Below are positions 38,730 to 51,500 of a DNA stretch of 64,000 nucleotides, piece after piece (position 1 is the stretch's first letter; each line of letters starts with the position of its first letter). This stretch comes from Brevipalpus yothersi (lineage: Eukaryota > Arthropoda > Arachnida > Trombidiformes > Tenuipalpidae). The stretch spans positions 198,644 through 262,643 of the forward strand of contig QZCP01000135.1 in the NCBI GenBank assembly GCA_003956705.1. Direction: 5' to 3'. Below the pieces are notes generated by a model. The model searched no databases and had not been told where the DNA came from. It saw only the letters and a list, made by a program, of their open reading frames with translations. Position numbers and translations under genes: made by a program.

Positions 38730-40301
38730 TCAATTTCCAAAACTAATAAGACAAAATGAAATGATTGCACCAGAAAATGAGCCTACTTGAGTAAAAATAC
38801 CAACCCAAAATAGGGCTACATGACCTTGTTCAGCGTGATCACAAAACAAAGATGTAATACATGATTTGACATGAGAAAAAGGCCCTGTAATGATATCCAT
38901 GCAAAAATTAGAGAAGAGATCCAAAAGCCTTAACTTGAAGAGGTGGTTCAGGACTGGCCAATGCAATGATAACTATATGAAAGGTACAAATCAGTCCATA
39001 CAGTGTACAAACATGCTACTACTAGACTGATGTTTTTCTTGTAGAAAAAAGCTAGGGAAGAACATATTGGATTCGCAAAACCAGCAAGTTTGACGGCTAT
39101 ATTGTAAGTCAGAGTACCACAAGGTACACAGGAATAACTTTATATAGGTGGCATGAATCCATTGATTAAAGCACACGCGGCCGCTTGAATTAGAAGAAGA
39201 TATCTGAATCGAAATTTGTTGAGATAAAATGCACTCTTATATATGATTGGTGATTCTGGATACGCTTAATCTTCATCATTTTGGCTAGAATTGTTCCTTA
39301 CTCGCTCTGATTCACAGACCGACGAGTTTAACAGTGTGAATGAGATCCAACTAAGCATCATAATTTCGTGAGAAGTACACAAAAATGTTCATTGAAAACT
39401 TTGGTTCCGGATAGTGTGGTTCAATAGAGAATTGTTGAGATCTATCGATAATGTGACTAATGTTCACACACTTTGGATAGCCTCCAACACCTAGCTGATA
39501 CAAGAGAGAAAATTCAAACAATAAATAAGTCATTATTTGAAATATGGTCACTAAATTAGCTTCATGACGATGATGGGCTTGAAATTATATTTGTCTGATT
39601 AAATAGGATCCACAGACAGACAGATCTTGGAAAAGAGCGATCATGCTTGGCAGAAAGCCACTAAGGCCTTCGCCGATGAAGAAAGCCATAAGATATTTCG
39701 ATTTGAAATTAGCCATGTATGGTAAATAAAATGCGGAAGATGTACAATCAACAGTCATGAGGTTAAAATCAGGATTGGCAAACTTCGCTCTTTGCCTCCA
39801 ATGTTAACAGTTTGCCTCCAAAAAATGGCCAAAAGTGCTGAAGCAAGTGTGCCGATGAACAATGTGAAATTAATAACTCGATCTTTGTGAGGCTGTGGAG
39901 AAAAAGAGAGAGAGGTCAGAAACAATATTATGGCGAATTCTTGCAAATAATACAGATCACATTCTCAAAATGACCGCTAGACAAAATCATTCCTAAGACA
40001 TGATGCCGGTCTCAATCTATCTGTGGGTTTATCCTAATAAAACAACATGCAAATACTAGAACTTTACCTTCAGTTTCTTTGAGAAAAGTCCATAAATGAG
40101 AGGACCGATATTGGCGATCTGTGTTAACAGTACAACGTGAGAAGCTAAGCCCCATTTTTCGGGTAATTGTGTTGTCAGGATTGGTGTTTGTGTCCATAGA
40201 CCATTGATCTCAACCCATGCACTTATGCTCAATACAGCGACAAACACATCGACCACCAATCGTCTATTCTCAAAACCACCAGTGGTAGACATTATTAACA
40301 T
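38730..40301 (-). pseudogene. Riboflavin transporter (SLC52 family), disabled
   Basis: Minus-strand remains of a multi-pass riboflavin transporter. Exon 1 (40301-40068) is intact and diagnostic (VVDVFVAVLSISAWVEINGL, TQIANIGPLIYGL). Exon 2 begins at 39892 (HKDRVINFTLFIGTLASAL). After that the match jumps between frames. A frameshift lies about 39760-39800, before VDCTSSAFYLPYMANF and MAFFIGEGLSGFLPSM. A further frameshift lies about 39370-39380, between PKFSMNIFVYF and EIMMLSWISF. In-frame TAA codons follow at 39268-39266 and 39142-39140; the second replaces the residue before SYSCVPCG, a position that is Gln in vertebrate SLC52 proteins. The match continues to VALFWVGIFTQVGSFSG near 38780. 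Between 39480 and 39600 an intron could remove the unmatched stretch. With two frameshifts and two stops, a dead gene is likelier than unusual splicing, though sequencing error cannot be excluded. Confidence 0.75.
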
Positions 40302-41504
40302 CAACACGCCATAGTATGAAAAATATATACACACGCTCACAAATTGATTAACACAATTTCGACAATCAAACAATCAATAGAAAAAACAGCAGAATATCAA
40401 TTTCAAACAACAGCTACTATTAGTGTTGGTGTTAAAATATGATCCTCACAATCAATCGATTGATATGGAAAAATGTATTCATCATCCAAATCATTTATTT
40501 TGTGTAAGTGTGAGCGTACACAAAATGAATTGGTTGAAAGTGAAACCATGATGATGATCAAGTTATCATCATTACAGTAAGCTATTCCATGCTACACACT
40601 CATTATCAGTCGATGGAAGAAAGACAGAGAGGATGGAGAGAGATCATATTCATGATGATGGATTATATTATATTGTTCTCACATGCCAATGTTTGTGTAT
40701 TTACATTCTCACAATCACTTGTAAATAAATCAACTGTATTTGACAAAATTCCTCTCTCTCTCTCTCCATCTTTCTTACTCTTCTTCTTTTCCACTGATAT
40801 TTGACACATGTAATAAAAATCGCAAATCTTCTCTCACGTGTACATGTGATGTAAACATTGTCAAACACATTCAACCAACTAGGCAACAGCCAATGACCTC
40901 TCTCTCTCTTTTGACACATCTTTGGCTTGACCATGGGCATATCCATCATGTACCATGGATCATAGAGAGGAGGAGGGAGGAGGAAGAAGAAGAGAGACAC
41001 TATTTAAGAGGTTGCCCATCAACCACGTTGATCTCATTCGATTACTGTGATTCACATCGTTCAATTCAATTGACATCTCATCTCATCATCATCGCAAATA
41101 TCGTTCTTGTTGATTCGCGCTCTCAGTCGTATTGCTCTCTGGTGTGTTGATCACTTATGGTGGAGATTAAAGTTTTTACCTTTCTGAGAGAATAATTTCA
41201 CTGTGTGATTAATTAGCCGATTACTTAAGTATTCCCAAGGAATCATCCATCACTTAATCAACATCACTTAATTCTGTTATTAGTTACAATTCAACAACAT
41301 TCGCCTTTCTCTTTGACCTTCGCTTTTTTGTAACTAGTGACAGTTGAAAATAGAAATTGTTTAGTTTCCACAAGTCTTGACTCTTTCTTATCATCCTTAC
41401 ATTATCCTTATTTAATATCAATCATTTATATTATTGATATTATCTGATTTTCTTTTGGTGTATTTGTATTCAATTTCTAATTTTGTGTCCCTTCCTTCCT
41501 CATC
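40302..41504. promoter_or_regulatory. Head-to-head intergenic region, SLC52 and WG-tailed PAP
   Basis: 1.2 kb separates the start codons of the minus-strand SLC52 remnant and the plus-strand poly(A) polymerase-like gene. It must hold the latter's promoter. Short CT runs (about 40752-40766) are present; no TATA box, small RNA or other gene was recognised. Confidence 0.45.
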
Positions 41505-44059
41505 ATGTACACTACTTACGATTCAACTGAGCCATACGTTCCTTGTATCGATTGTCCATCCAAGGTATACGAAAGTGATATTCTTACCGCCACATTGGTC
41601 GAAGAATTGATCGTGAATCGCATGTTTCCAACTGATAATGACAAGAAGCGTCGTCAAGAAGCCCTTGAATTGTTCCAAATTGTGGTCGATAAATGGGTTG
41701 CTTATTTAAAATGGACCAAAAAAGATACTGATACTATAGATTCTGCTGGAATCTTAATTTTGCCATGTGGCTCATATGGTCTGGATTGCTACAATTTTGA
41801 GGGTGATATTGATCTTACCCTGATTGCCACAAATCAAATCACTGTAGATGATTTTTTCTCGTCTTTCCGTCGATACCTGGAAACTGAGCCTGATGTTACC
41901 TTGTTTAAAGTTATGCGAGATGTACTTACACCCAACATCAAATGTCATGTCAAAGGGGTCAAGATTGATGCTGCAATGTCCATTGTTCCCTTCAATTCTT
42001 TGCCGGCCACTGATTTTCTTCTCAAAGAAAATTATTTCATTAAAGATATGACCAAAGAAAGTGTTCGAGCTCTCAACAGTTGGCGAGATTGTCAATACAT
42101 AATCAAGTATGTGCCTGATTTATCACAATTTCGAATACTCAACCGTGCTATCAAGCTTTGGGCTAATCGACGATGTATCAAGTCGGCCATGTTAACCTAT
42201 TTGAGTAAGTAAATTTTTGCCGCTTAAACAAAATTTGATAATACTGATTAAATTTCATAGAAAAGTGATTGCCGGATTGTTCAATACATTCCTTTTCGAT
42301 TTTTTATTTTTATTTTTTTAAAAATCCGTTCTGAACTAGAAATTTCCAATCCTAACTAACCTAGTTATAATTTTTAATTATTACTAATATTTATTATTCA
42401 ACCAACAATCCGTAAAATACCTACTAAATCGCATGCTTTGATCCTGATTCATTGCAAAAATTTTTGAAATTTCAATTATTTATTACCTATATTTCTCCAG
42501 GTTCTTTCGCTTGGTCCATCATGGCAGCGAAAATCTGTCACGATTATCCCCATGAAAAAGCTGGAACTCTCCTGAAGAATTTCTTCCAAACCTATTCCGT
42601 TTGGCCATGGCACAGCCCCATTCGAATCAACAATAATGATGATTTTATCGAAGGCTTGGGTGATCATGAATTCTGGGAGCCAAGTAAAAAAAAGGGAGAA
42701 GAGATGATCGTTCTACATCCTTCATACCCTCGTCGCAATGATACATTCAAAGTGACCAGATATTCGCATATCCACATTGTGGATGAACTTGCCCGAGGAG
42801 TACAGCTCGTTGAGGACATTGATAATTGGGCAGTGGGATCATGGAAACCATTGTTTGATAATCTTGAGTTCTTCAAGCTATATGACCATTTCGTTGTCAT
42901 CTCCTGTGAAGATTGGGAAGATTGGCCTGGAATGGTTTCTTCTCGCATTCCACGCTATGCGTCCAATCTTAGCTGCCACATGCACTTAAAGTTCGTCCAT
43001 GTATTTACCGCTCGCTTCACCGCCAAGCTACCTATGTCTATCGACTATTTTCTCACTCCATCAACACCAACTGCTCGACAAAATGGTAAACCTGATAGAG
43101 TTTGGCTATTGGGAATCGCTTTCGATTCGGAACCAGATCCACACTACGTGCTTGACTTGAACTACTATCACGATAGCTTTGAGAACGCTGTCCGTATGCA
43201 CGCGATCTGGTCTTACGATGATAGTTTTCGAGTTGCATCTCGCCATTTGAGAAAAAATCATCTTAATCGATTCTTGTACGAGGAAGAAATGGCAGTCTAT
43301 GGTTATGATCCAGCTGATATACCACCAGAACCTTATGATATTCGTCCTCCTTCAGTGGATTGGGGTGAATACACCGATGATGACAAGCTCAATTCGACAA
43401 TGGACGAAACGCAAGAAGAAACTGTTGATTGGTCAGGTGATTCGATCAATTTATCTGTTGATGAAGATGCTAGCTCTTCTCATGTTGCTGATTTTGATTG
43501 GGATCAATTAATTGGTAATTCAACCTCTTCTCAGCCTCGAAATGAGACAGAAAGTGAAGATGCTTGGGGTGCAGAAGCGGGTTGGAATGTCAGTTCAGAG
43601 GGATGGGGAGCAAATCAAGATGCCGATGGATGGACATCAAAGCAAGATTCCGATGGATGGGAAGCCAAAGAAGATGATGCATGGGGAGGAAAATGGGATG
43701 ATGAATGGGGAACAAAACAAAACACTTCTGGATGGGAAGTTAAGCAAGATTCTACTGAATGGGCTACTGGAGGTGCTGAAGAGACAAGAAAATATGAAGA
43801 TTATTGGTCTGTTAACTCTACAGTTGCTGTCCAACAAAAGCAGATTCATACTGATGAATGGCCTGCAGAAAATAGAGAGATGGAAAATGGTGACGATGAT
43901 TGGTCTGATACTTCGACTGTTCCTCCTCAAAAGCAGCAGATTCTTACTGATGATGTGACTAATAAGAGCTCCTGGGAAGAATGGGGTTCTGATCGTAGAG
44001 AGAGAAAATCGACATCGAATGCTGAGAGAAAAAATAATGAACTTTCTTATGACTGGTAA
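41505..44059 (+). CDS. Divergent poly(A) polymerase with a WG/GW-rich tail
   Basis: Nucleotidyltransferase of the canonical eukaryotic poly(A) polymerase family, expected to add A residues to RNA 3' ends. Two exons, 41505-42204 and 42501-44059, join in phase 1 and give 752 residues. The catalytic domain has the helical-turn CGSYGLD followed by GDIDLTL (Asp101 and Asp103) and a third carboxylate in VKIDAAMS (Asp155). The 52-residue spacing equals that of bovine PAP (Asp113/115/167, from memory). The PAP central domain is clear (FRILNRAIKLWANRR, FAWSIMAAKICHDYP), and an RNA-binding RRM-like region follows (FFKLYDHFVVISCEDWEDWP). From about residue 521 to the end the protein is acidic and contains 19 tryptophans, many as WG or GW (DAWGAEAGW, EGWGAN, DGWTS, DGWEAK, DAWGGKW, DEWGTK, SGWEVK). 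Canonical PAPs instead have a Ser/Thr-rich tail with nuclear localisation signals. The tail resembles Argonaute-binding WG/GW domains. The enzyme family is secure; the tail function is inferred. Confidence 0.88.
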
Positions 44060-44376
44060 CATCCAAATTAATCGTGGTTAATTAACAGAACGTTAGATTG
44101 AAGATCTAAAGGTCCCTAGGTTCAATCTCGAGCTTCGTCGCTTGCATTCGTTTTGAATTTTTTCCCAATGTCAATGAAATTGATTGTCTTTTTTGTATAC
44201 TCATCACGATAATAATAATAAGTATTTCTTTTTTTATTACTAAATTCGAACATTTTTGCCGTTATAATTTGAATCCTATTATTTTGGAAATGGTGATTCA
44301 AAAGTTTACTTCAATTACAGAACAATTTATATGGTATGTTTTCATTTTTCAAGCTGATGACTATGAACCATAAACA

Positions 44377-44379
<3 letters not shown>

Positions 44380-44443
<64 letters not shown>
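44380..44443. repeat. (AG)n microsatellite
   Basis: 64 bases of uninterrupted AG, about 50 bp before the start of dispersed repeat copy B. Confidence 0.97.
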
Positions 44444-44446
<3 letters not shown>

Positions 44447-44494
44447 TGAGAGATGAAAACGGCAATCATTAATCAGAGGCTTAATGAATATTCC

Positions 44495-45051
44495 GATCCA
44501 TCCTCTTCTTATTCCTTGATTCTGGTTATTTTTCTGTATCATATCTTCAAATCCAACGAAAGAAGGAGAGATAGATTATTTTTGTCACGAATTTTTTCAG
44601 CATTGTTACAAGTATGTCAATAGTACAAACGCAATTCTATTTAAGTAATGAATGAGCAAAACCAACATTTTTTGTTCAGCACCCTCGATCATTTGTCTTG
44701 ACAATTATTTTTATTATTATTGACAAATTTTTCCTATCTCTACCATAGCGTCATCAGTTTTTCGATAACTTATGAGAGAAATTGAGCAATGAACAAGCCT
44801 AGCATCTGGTCATTTATACAATCTATCCACATCCTTTACATTAATTTACAAAGATATACCAATCATGATCTGATCTTTTTTCCTTAAAATTTGTAAACAT
44901 CTCGAAGTGGTCATACGCTGCTGACGAAACGTTCGATTTCCTCTCGAAAAACTTTATGGCAAGCTGATGGCACTTTATGTGTAATATGAGCAAATATGCT
45001 GTGTTCTTCACGAATCATGTTGATATTTTAGTACCATTTTTCTTCGTTGAT
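44495..45051 (+). repeat. Dispersed repeat, copy B
   Basis: Matches 37440-37977 in the same orientation. Core 44749-45051 is about 98.7% identical to copy A by eye; the upstream portion is diverged and carries an AT-rich insertion (about 44662-44727) that contains TTGTC/GACAA inverted motifs. Confidence 0.9.
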
Positions 45052-45537
45052 GAGATAACCGCTTAATCTTTCACAAAATGTCTAGACTGAGGATTTCAGA
45101 ACTGTGGACAACTTTGAAAGTAGGGCTCTGTATTGTTGTAGGCATTGATTTGTCTCACGTGAAACAATTTTGAATATTATGCAATTCAGATTATTGAGTA
45201 AAAGTGAGAGATGAAAATGAATGAAAATCAAATGATAAAGTTTGAAAAAGCTGCTGGTTCTCATCGCTCATGAAAGGTAAATCAAAAAGTAAAAACAGTA
45301 AAAAAGGTGAGAGAGTGGAAAAAGTTTTGAGATCGAATTTTCCAGTATTAACCAATAGACAGGACTGACAGATATCAATCATCATGCAACGATGAAAAAT
45401 GGAGGGAAAAGTAGATGAATCTAATGTTCTACCATTGAGAAGAAGAGATAGAGATGGAAGATTAACGTTTTTTGGTAAGGTAAATCCATGTAAGAAAAAA
45501 GACAGCATATAAAAAAAAGATCAATCGATGTTCGACT

Positions 45538-48500
45538 TTAAATGGTCTCCGCTTCGGTCATGATAACAGGTGGAGGCTTATAAAGGATGCTCAATGGCCG
45601 TGAACGTCGATGGGTTGGCTGGAAAGAATGGGAATGATTGTGGACATGCATCATGTTCCCATTTTGTTGAGCAGGACCATTATAGTGGACACGATGGGGT
45701 GATGAAGATGAGGAGATATTTTGATTTTGATACAGAGACTGTTCCATCATTTGTTGCCGCTGTTGCAGTGATGGTCTTGGAGGTGGAACTGGTGGACCGC
45801 CACCCCTTTGCATCCTCGGAATCAGATCGAACTCAACCGATTTTCTTCGACCAACTCCTCTCTCCTGAGCTAACACAGTGGTATAATCTCGAATCAGGCG
45901 AGCTATTTGCACAGCCTAAAGATGATTGAGAAAATTAGTCATGTGAGACATGTTGATTGACAATTCCTATTATTGAAACTTACCTGATGAGTAAGAAAGA
46001 TATGCTTTTTTCCCATTGCAACAATCATTAGACTATTTGTTGATGGTGTATAATCAACCATAGTTCTATAATCACAACTAGTGAGGACATTCTATTGGAA
46101 AATTTTGAGGAAAAGAAAAAGAATTACAAGCATTAGAAAAGTATTCCTAAAATTTAGTTCATACTCCAACTTACTCTTGTCTTAAGCTCGAGTATATGCA
46201 TTCCTGTTTGATCTATGGCTAGCCATACATTTCTTGGCCATGAAGAGGTATATGTTTGAGTCACCTCAAATAGAGTGGCTCGATATAGAGGCCAAGATTT
46301 GATGAGATTGAAAAATGATTGTTTTGCAGTATCAGAATCCATGCCTCTCAGAGATTGATGCTGTGTAACAACTGCTTCCGGTGATATGAGTAACATCAGT
46401 CTTGGTGGAAGACATTGGAGAATATTTTGTCGATAATCTCGAATTCCTTCATCATAATCACCCAATTCTAATTGGGCTTTGAGAGCACACAACATTATAG
46501 CTTCCTGTTCTGAGATTGGAAAACGATCTTGCCTTATGTTGAAGACAATCTGGAGAAAAAGAAGTTCTCTCTCTACAGGATCACTGAGATTGATGAACGA
46601 GTCGAGAAATAAGTGTTTCTTAAAAATAAAGTAATGAGTTTTTCGCAAAGATGAGGCATCAGTTGAATTTGAACCAGAATTTAGATTCATTTTGATTTGT
46701 TCATCATGCCATCTTTCCCAATATGCTATGGCATCGCCAACTTTCTCGGAAGGCTGGAGAGCTTGTTCACTGGAAGAACCGAGATTCTGATAGAGTGCAT
46801 ATCCTGGGCAATTGGGTCTGAGACCTATTTTCAATTGAATTTGCTCGATAACCTCTTGAATGGTAGCACATGAATCGAATTCAACTGCCTGTGATTGACC
46901 ATCGAGAAAGTGTATTCGAGCATATATTCGATGTCGTTTGATTGTACATGCTATTTCTGTTCGAGATGGTGTCATCTTGCGACCTCGAGTTTCCAGGGTA
47001 CCCTGTAAATTTCGGAGAGCAAATTTGGCAAAATGACCCTCCTCATTTGTTTCGTCTAGTGAACATTTTCTCAGATGAGCATGCAGATAACTCAATACTC
47101 GACGATCGGTTGGATAAGTTATGCTACATGATAAAGATAACAATTGCCAGTGGCGAACGTTCACTTTACTATTGGGCTCAGGATGATCAGTGGTCTGTTT
47201 GATGAGTTGAAGGAAGAATTCGTTTTTGAAGATGTCTGAAACATCTTTACGAACACAACGATCAATAATATTTTGTGCTAATCGGATTTGACTCTCTTCC
47301 GTTACACGTGTCCAATCAGCTGTATCTTGTTCAGAATTTTTGTTGAGATCAGGATTGAGTGTGAGACCAGAGTAAGCTAGAATTGCGTTGAAATTATTTA
47401 TCGCAGCCATTTCAAGCTCAGGATCAGATATGACTAGAATACTTTGTTGTAATGGAGATTTTGAATATGCCCAAAATGATTGTGGAAAATGTCGGAAACA
47501 TTCCAACTCAAAGTCTCCACCGTATTCAGATCGTATTTTTTCGTACTTTGCTTTGTTAAATTTGCGTAGAGTATTGCGAACAAAACCAAGATTACCTTCC
47601 GGAAATTTTCGTAAAATTCCAGAGTTGATCAATAGCTTTCTACAATTGGTAACTTCATGATAGAATTTCATTCTATCCTCCAAAGATAATTTCAGTAATC
47701 TTCGAGTGGGCACTTGATGATTCGCCATATTGTTGGTATGGTTTCGCTCGGAAACCTGTCGTTGTTGCTGATTGGTTTGATGACCATTGCCAACAAATTG
47801 ATTAGCACCACCTCTTCTCAGCCATCCATTCAGTGATGGACAATAACTAGTGATCAAGGCAGCTATTTCGTCTTTTTGTTTCGTTTCGAATGTGAAATAT
47901 TGATGCTCTTCAGTTACATTCGGTCCGGTGGCTTTGGTGATAGTTTTGAACGATATGAAACTTTCAGTATAAACAGTCATAGACTCGACAAATTTGTAAG
48001 GAGATGCTGTCACAATTGATTTATCCGTTGGGTTGACAAGTAGAATACCTGAACAGTTGATTCCAAGAAGAAGATTTTGTCCATATGGCAAGTATCCTTT
48101 GTAAGAGACTGGGAAAAAAGTTGTCCCATAGTAGCGATCATATTCCATTACTGTTGAAAGATACCAAAGTTTTGCATGAAGATCTGATTTTCCTCGCCCA
48201 TGTTCCCGGTGACTGTCCATAATTTTTTGAGCCCAATCACGATTTGTCCATTGTGGACGAGCTTTTCTAATTCGAGCACTGATAAAGTTGGTAATATCTT
48301 GATACTTATCCGGTGAAGGTAACTCTTTGAACTCGCCAAGCCATGCTTGAGCCTGATATCCGGCGAGTCGAAGAGCGATTCCTTCTGATAATGGAAATTC
48401 ATCTCTTTTCACTGCACTATCAACTGCTTGAGCAAATAACAAACTGATTTCAACATCATCGTTGGAAATAATGTCTTTCGTGTTACGGAATAATCGTTTC

Positions 48501-51500
48501 TTGAATATGAATCGATACTCTCCATTGCCCAATGTTCCTGATGATTTGCCTATAGTGCCATACTTTGATCCATAAATAGAATTCTTCTGGGTCGATTCCC
48601 ATTGAGAAATCACATCGGCAATGTAATCGTATGCTCGTATGACCTATAAGTTGAGAGACAGAAATGAATTATTGGCAAAACAATTACCATAATGATCACG
48701 AAATCGGAGAATTACAACATCTTATCGCAATTCATCTTTGAATGCAGATAGAAAACTAACCTTCTCATACTCAGGCGTACTCTCGTAAATGGCCCAGCCA
48801 TCAAGATTTTTGAGTCCAATTCTATTGGCAAGGCACATCATAGCATCCGAGGCAGTGTCACATGGGTGGACATCGATTGCCTTCGTTCGACCATCGAGAA
48901 AATAGAACCGGCAAACGAGAGAACCCAAATTTTTAACTGCACTGATTTCCATACTTGACGGTGGAAAGCGTCGAGAAGCTTGTACTAGACTCTTTGGATT
49001 GAAATTGTCGAGACAAAATTGAGCATAGCAAGATATAGCAGTCTCTTTTCGAAGATTTTTCCTCAAAAACGCCTGAAAGTATTTCGAAAATGTTTTGCTT
49101 GGATGAAATGCAGCTGAAGTCAAGCCCAAGAGAATCCAAGCTTTCAACGTTTCATCTCTTGATGGATTGTTGCTAGATTGACGTACAAGCTGAACAAATA
49201 TTTCATCTCGAAGCTCTTCCCGCTCGATACCTTTAGCCACAATTGATTGAATCAACTTAATTTCTGGCTCAGTTTTCAGATTGTGCGATAAGTATTTACA
49301 GATATCTTTGAAAATACCACATGAAAGAAGAACATTCTCAGGATCATGCATATGAATATGGCTTGTTGGAATTGCAGTTGTTGGTGTCCATGTGAGCATT
49401 TCTTGCTTACTGAGAATATCCTCATCACTGCTCTTCTTTCTTCTCGTCAATGTTCGCATCACTGAATTTCCAGTTCCAAAATCTCGAGTATGAGAATTGA
49501 AAAATTTGTTCGCAAATTCGACCATGTCAAAATATCGAAGCTCATTTAACATATCTTCATTAGTTATCTCATTTACCGACTGTCGGGATTTTTCACTCTC
49601 TCGACTCTGCAACTGTTGCTGCTCTTGGAGCTGAGAAATTTTGCGATCTACTCTCTGTTTCCGTCTATCGATCAGATGGCTCATATTTTCGGGAAGCCCA
49701 TTTCGATAAAGATAATCATTACCCATTCCATTGGCTGGTGAATGTTGTCCCGATATGGGAAACTGTGGTAATGGTGAGGAATCGTGAAGGGAATTCAACT
49801 TGTTGTACAGGATGTGATGATTGTAAGCGAGATTTGAATCAGTTCGATTTCCGTTTTTATCTAATGAGACACCATTTACATGCATTGGAGCTACCTCTTG
49901 CATTGGTTTTGTTGTATTAGGTGGCATGGGTAGAGATTGGGATGGAATTTTTGTATCATTATCTCGCATGATCGATTGACTAGTATCATCAGTTGATTTT
50001 TTACTCCCACTTGAATTAATTTTGAGATTCTCCAGCTGATTTGCATTTGCTCTGGCACTTTCGATGATCAAATCAAACTGGCGATTGATGTCATCGGAAG
50101 AAATTTTATCCTGTGCCATATCAGAGAGAAAATTGAAGACTTTGTCCAAATCTGCATAATTCAAATCTGATGTCGACCCAATGGAAGATGACGAAGTTGT
50201 GGCTCCTAAGGACGATTGATCGCTAGAGTGCGATGCTAAAGATGCATTGCAGCTTGCTGGTTTATTCATCAATCCAGTTTGTTCCATAATTTTGGTGAGC
50301 TTTTCGACTTTATGAGGTGGTAATCTGGGTGAATAAAAAATTGGAAGAAAATTAAAAACGAAAAAAATCTTCATTTGAATGAAATCATGATAAAAAATCA
50401 AAAAATAATAATAAAACAATAGCTAGCATTTTTTAAAAGAATTTTTAAAAAATTTCCTTCTAGCATCTTGCAGAACGAAAATATTCGGGAAAAGTGTTTC
50501 TTAAATAAATCATATTAGTTTCGGTTATGAGCTCGATGATTGGCTCCCAAGTTCTTGCAAGACATTTCAATGAGGGTAAATTCTTCATCATTGGAATATT
50601 TTTCATAGGACAATTATTTGAAGAATTTTTCCAAACATTTAACCTAAATTGAAATTCCATTGATGCCATTAATTGATAAAAAATTGTGATAATTTCTGGC
50701 ATCTGATTTTGTCACTCTGATGCGATAAATTTTCACACTGTTACAACTCTCTACCAAAGAAAAATTTTGTTTACCAGACATTTCCTAGTGTATCATAAGA
50801 TGTTCAGCAACAAGTGGAGGCCTCAGCAAAAATAATCAAATACATAACTAAAGCCAATCACTTTGTTTATCAATATGCACTTGAAGCATACATATGTACT
50901 TCGTTCTGCAATTGTCATTACATGCACTCCAGGTTGTATTCATACATGATGGGATCATCGAGCGTGTTCGTAAAGATCAGAAGGAAAGATAACATGGCAA
51001 CAAAGAAGTAAAGAGAGGAAAAATATCTCCAAGGAACTAAGGAAATTTTGCTAATTAATATAAAGTTCTTGGTGCAAAAATACTTTCAAAAATCGAATAC
51101 AATATTCAAATACTGGTAATTCATACCCGTATTTTTGCTCCAGAGTTTTGCTGCATTGTGTAAAGAGGATAGGAATAGAAATTGAGTAGGGAGAAAGTGA
51201 AAATTTAGAACTTTTGTCGATAGACATCAATTGTGTTATAAGATGATAAGAAAAGTTCAGAGCGAAGGTTTCAGCCACTGAACACTAAGCACCCGAACTA
51301 TTCACTACTACAAAACTAAGATGGAAAAACTTTCATTACTTACATGATTGACTCATCGAATTCACGTTTCACTGTTTCATTGGACACAAAAGATCCAGTT
51401 GTATTGATGGAAGATGCTGATGGTGATGGAGATGGTTCCATGGCATTGAGGGGCCGATTTTTCTGTTCAGCCAATTCCAATTGTCTTCGAGCTTCAGCTT

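Larger units (their letters stand above)
44060..45537. other. Intergenic: convergent 3' flanks and repeat copy B
   Basis: Holds the PAP-like 3' UTR, a (GA)n tract at 44380-44443, the second copy of a dispersed repeat (44495-45051) and the myosin 3' UTR. No gene seen. Confidence 0.5.

Noticed and set aside
43512..44062. Overlapping frames on both strands within the PAP tail
   Set aside because: They are shadow frames created by the repetitive tryptophan-rich coding sequence; the frame in phase with the catalytic exon is the real one.
44749..45051. Possible U12 snRNA in the repeated block (shared AACTTATGAG)
   Set aside because: Only ten bases match; the rest of U12, including its Sm site and stem-loops, is absent.
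50460..50702. Minus-strand open frame between myosin exons
   Set aside because: The exon ending at 51344 joins the exon starting at 50324 in perfect phase (Ile codon split AT/A), so this stretch is intronic.
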